This document shows, piece by piece, positions 63,955 through 64,000 of a stretch of DNA of 64,000 nt (the first letter of the stretch is position 1; the number at the start of each line of letters is the position of its first letter). Origin of the DNA: Gordonia hongkongensis (lineage in GTDB: Bacteria; Actinomycetota; Actinomycetes; Mycobacteriales; Mycobacteriaceae); contig NZ_CP095552.1 of the NCBI RefSeq assembly GCF_023078355.1, forward strand, positions 3,906,001-3,970,000, in the 5' to 3' direction. The notes under the pieces were generated by a model. The model did not search any database. It worked only from the letters and a program-made list of their open reading frames with translations, and had not been told where the DNA came from. Position numbers and translations under genes: made by a program.

Positions 63955-64000
63955 TCAACACTGCTGACGCAGGATCCCGACGAGGACGACGCCCTGCTCA
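63955..64000 (-). CDS. possible C-terminal end of a gene running off the window
   Basis: On the minus strand the last 46 bases can be read as EQGVVLVGILRQQC followed by TGA (63957-63955). The composition is protein-like, but the stretch is far too short to assign. The 63 bp between it and the 13E12 gene hold no clear signal. Confidence 0.25.
   Translation of the reverse strand, partial: EQGVVLVGILRQQC

Overview
This is a high-GC actinobacterial chromosome segment. Gene content and order point to the Mycobacteriales, most likely Gordonia or a close relative. The evidence is a ugpAEBC-type transporter in the same order as in Mycobacterium tuberculosis, a narGHJI-narK operon, two DUF222/HNH (13E12-family) genes, and GC-rich intergenic repeats containing CTCCGCAAGCTCC. 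The genus is an inference. No tRNA, rRNA or CRISPR array was seen.

Layout. 0-3.4 kb: tandem repeat, DedA membrane protein, alpha/beta hydrolase, a membrane protein and a frame-disrupted TM2 gene, closed by a strong terminator. 3.4-8.2 kb (minus strand): infA-rpmJ-rpsM-rpsK-rpsD-rpoA-rplQ-truA. 8.4-21.2 kb: an island of unrelated genes between map and infA. It holds a broken DUF1801 gene, a holin-like membrane protein, a SIMPL lipoprotein, dtd, fdhD, the ugpAEBC glycerophosphodiester-type ABC transporter, an MprF-like aminoacyltransferase, a nonsense-interrupted conserved gene and a 13E12 gene. 21.2-26.9 kb (minus strand): rpsH-rplF-rplR-rpsE-rpmD-rplO-secY-adk-map. The operon begins at rpsH behind its own apparent promoter, without the usual rplE/rpsN upstream.

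27-37.7 kb: PQQ-type sugar dehydrogenase, cupin, the respiratory nitrate reductase operon narGHJI with the transporter narK, and a DUF4262 gene. 37.9-51.6 kb: a tightly overlapping plus-strand polysaccharide cluster. It has an O-antigen-ligase/polymerase-like protein, three glycosyltransferases, a flippase, a GH-A clan glycosidase, a Wzz-like protein with a degenerate kinase-like tail, a PapA/condensation-like acyltransferase, a secreted lipase, a GAF protein and an initiating polyprenyl glycosylphosphotransferase. The likely product is an acylated exopolysaccharide. 51.6-53.5 kb: a 46-residue membrane protein and a frame-disrupted MocR-type regulator.

53.7-60.3 kb: the most unusual locus. 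A DUF559/Vsr-like nuclease, a small probable winged-helix protein, a 1132-residue protein with two P-loop ATPase domains (the second HerA-like) and a TerD-AIM24 fusion lie in one direction. It is a candidate stress or defence module. 61-62.4 kb: a complete IS3-family element with 28-bp imperfect inverted repeats and a 3-bp target duplication. It is inserted in the last codons of a second DUF4262 gene and supplies that gene's stop codon. The window ends with a second 13E12 gene and possibly the tail of a minus-strand gene.

Four genes (TM2, DUF1801, secY, MocR) carry single-base frame disruptions in short runs of G or C. One is the essential secY, so at least some are probably assembly errors rather than biology.
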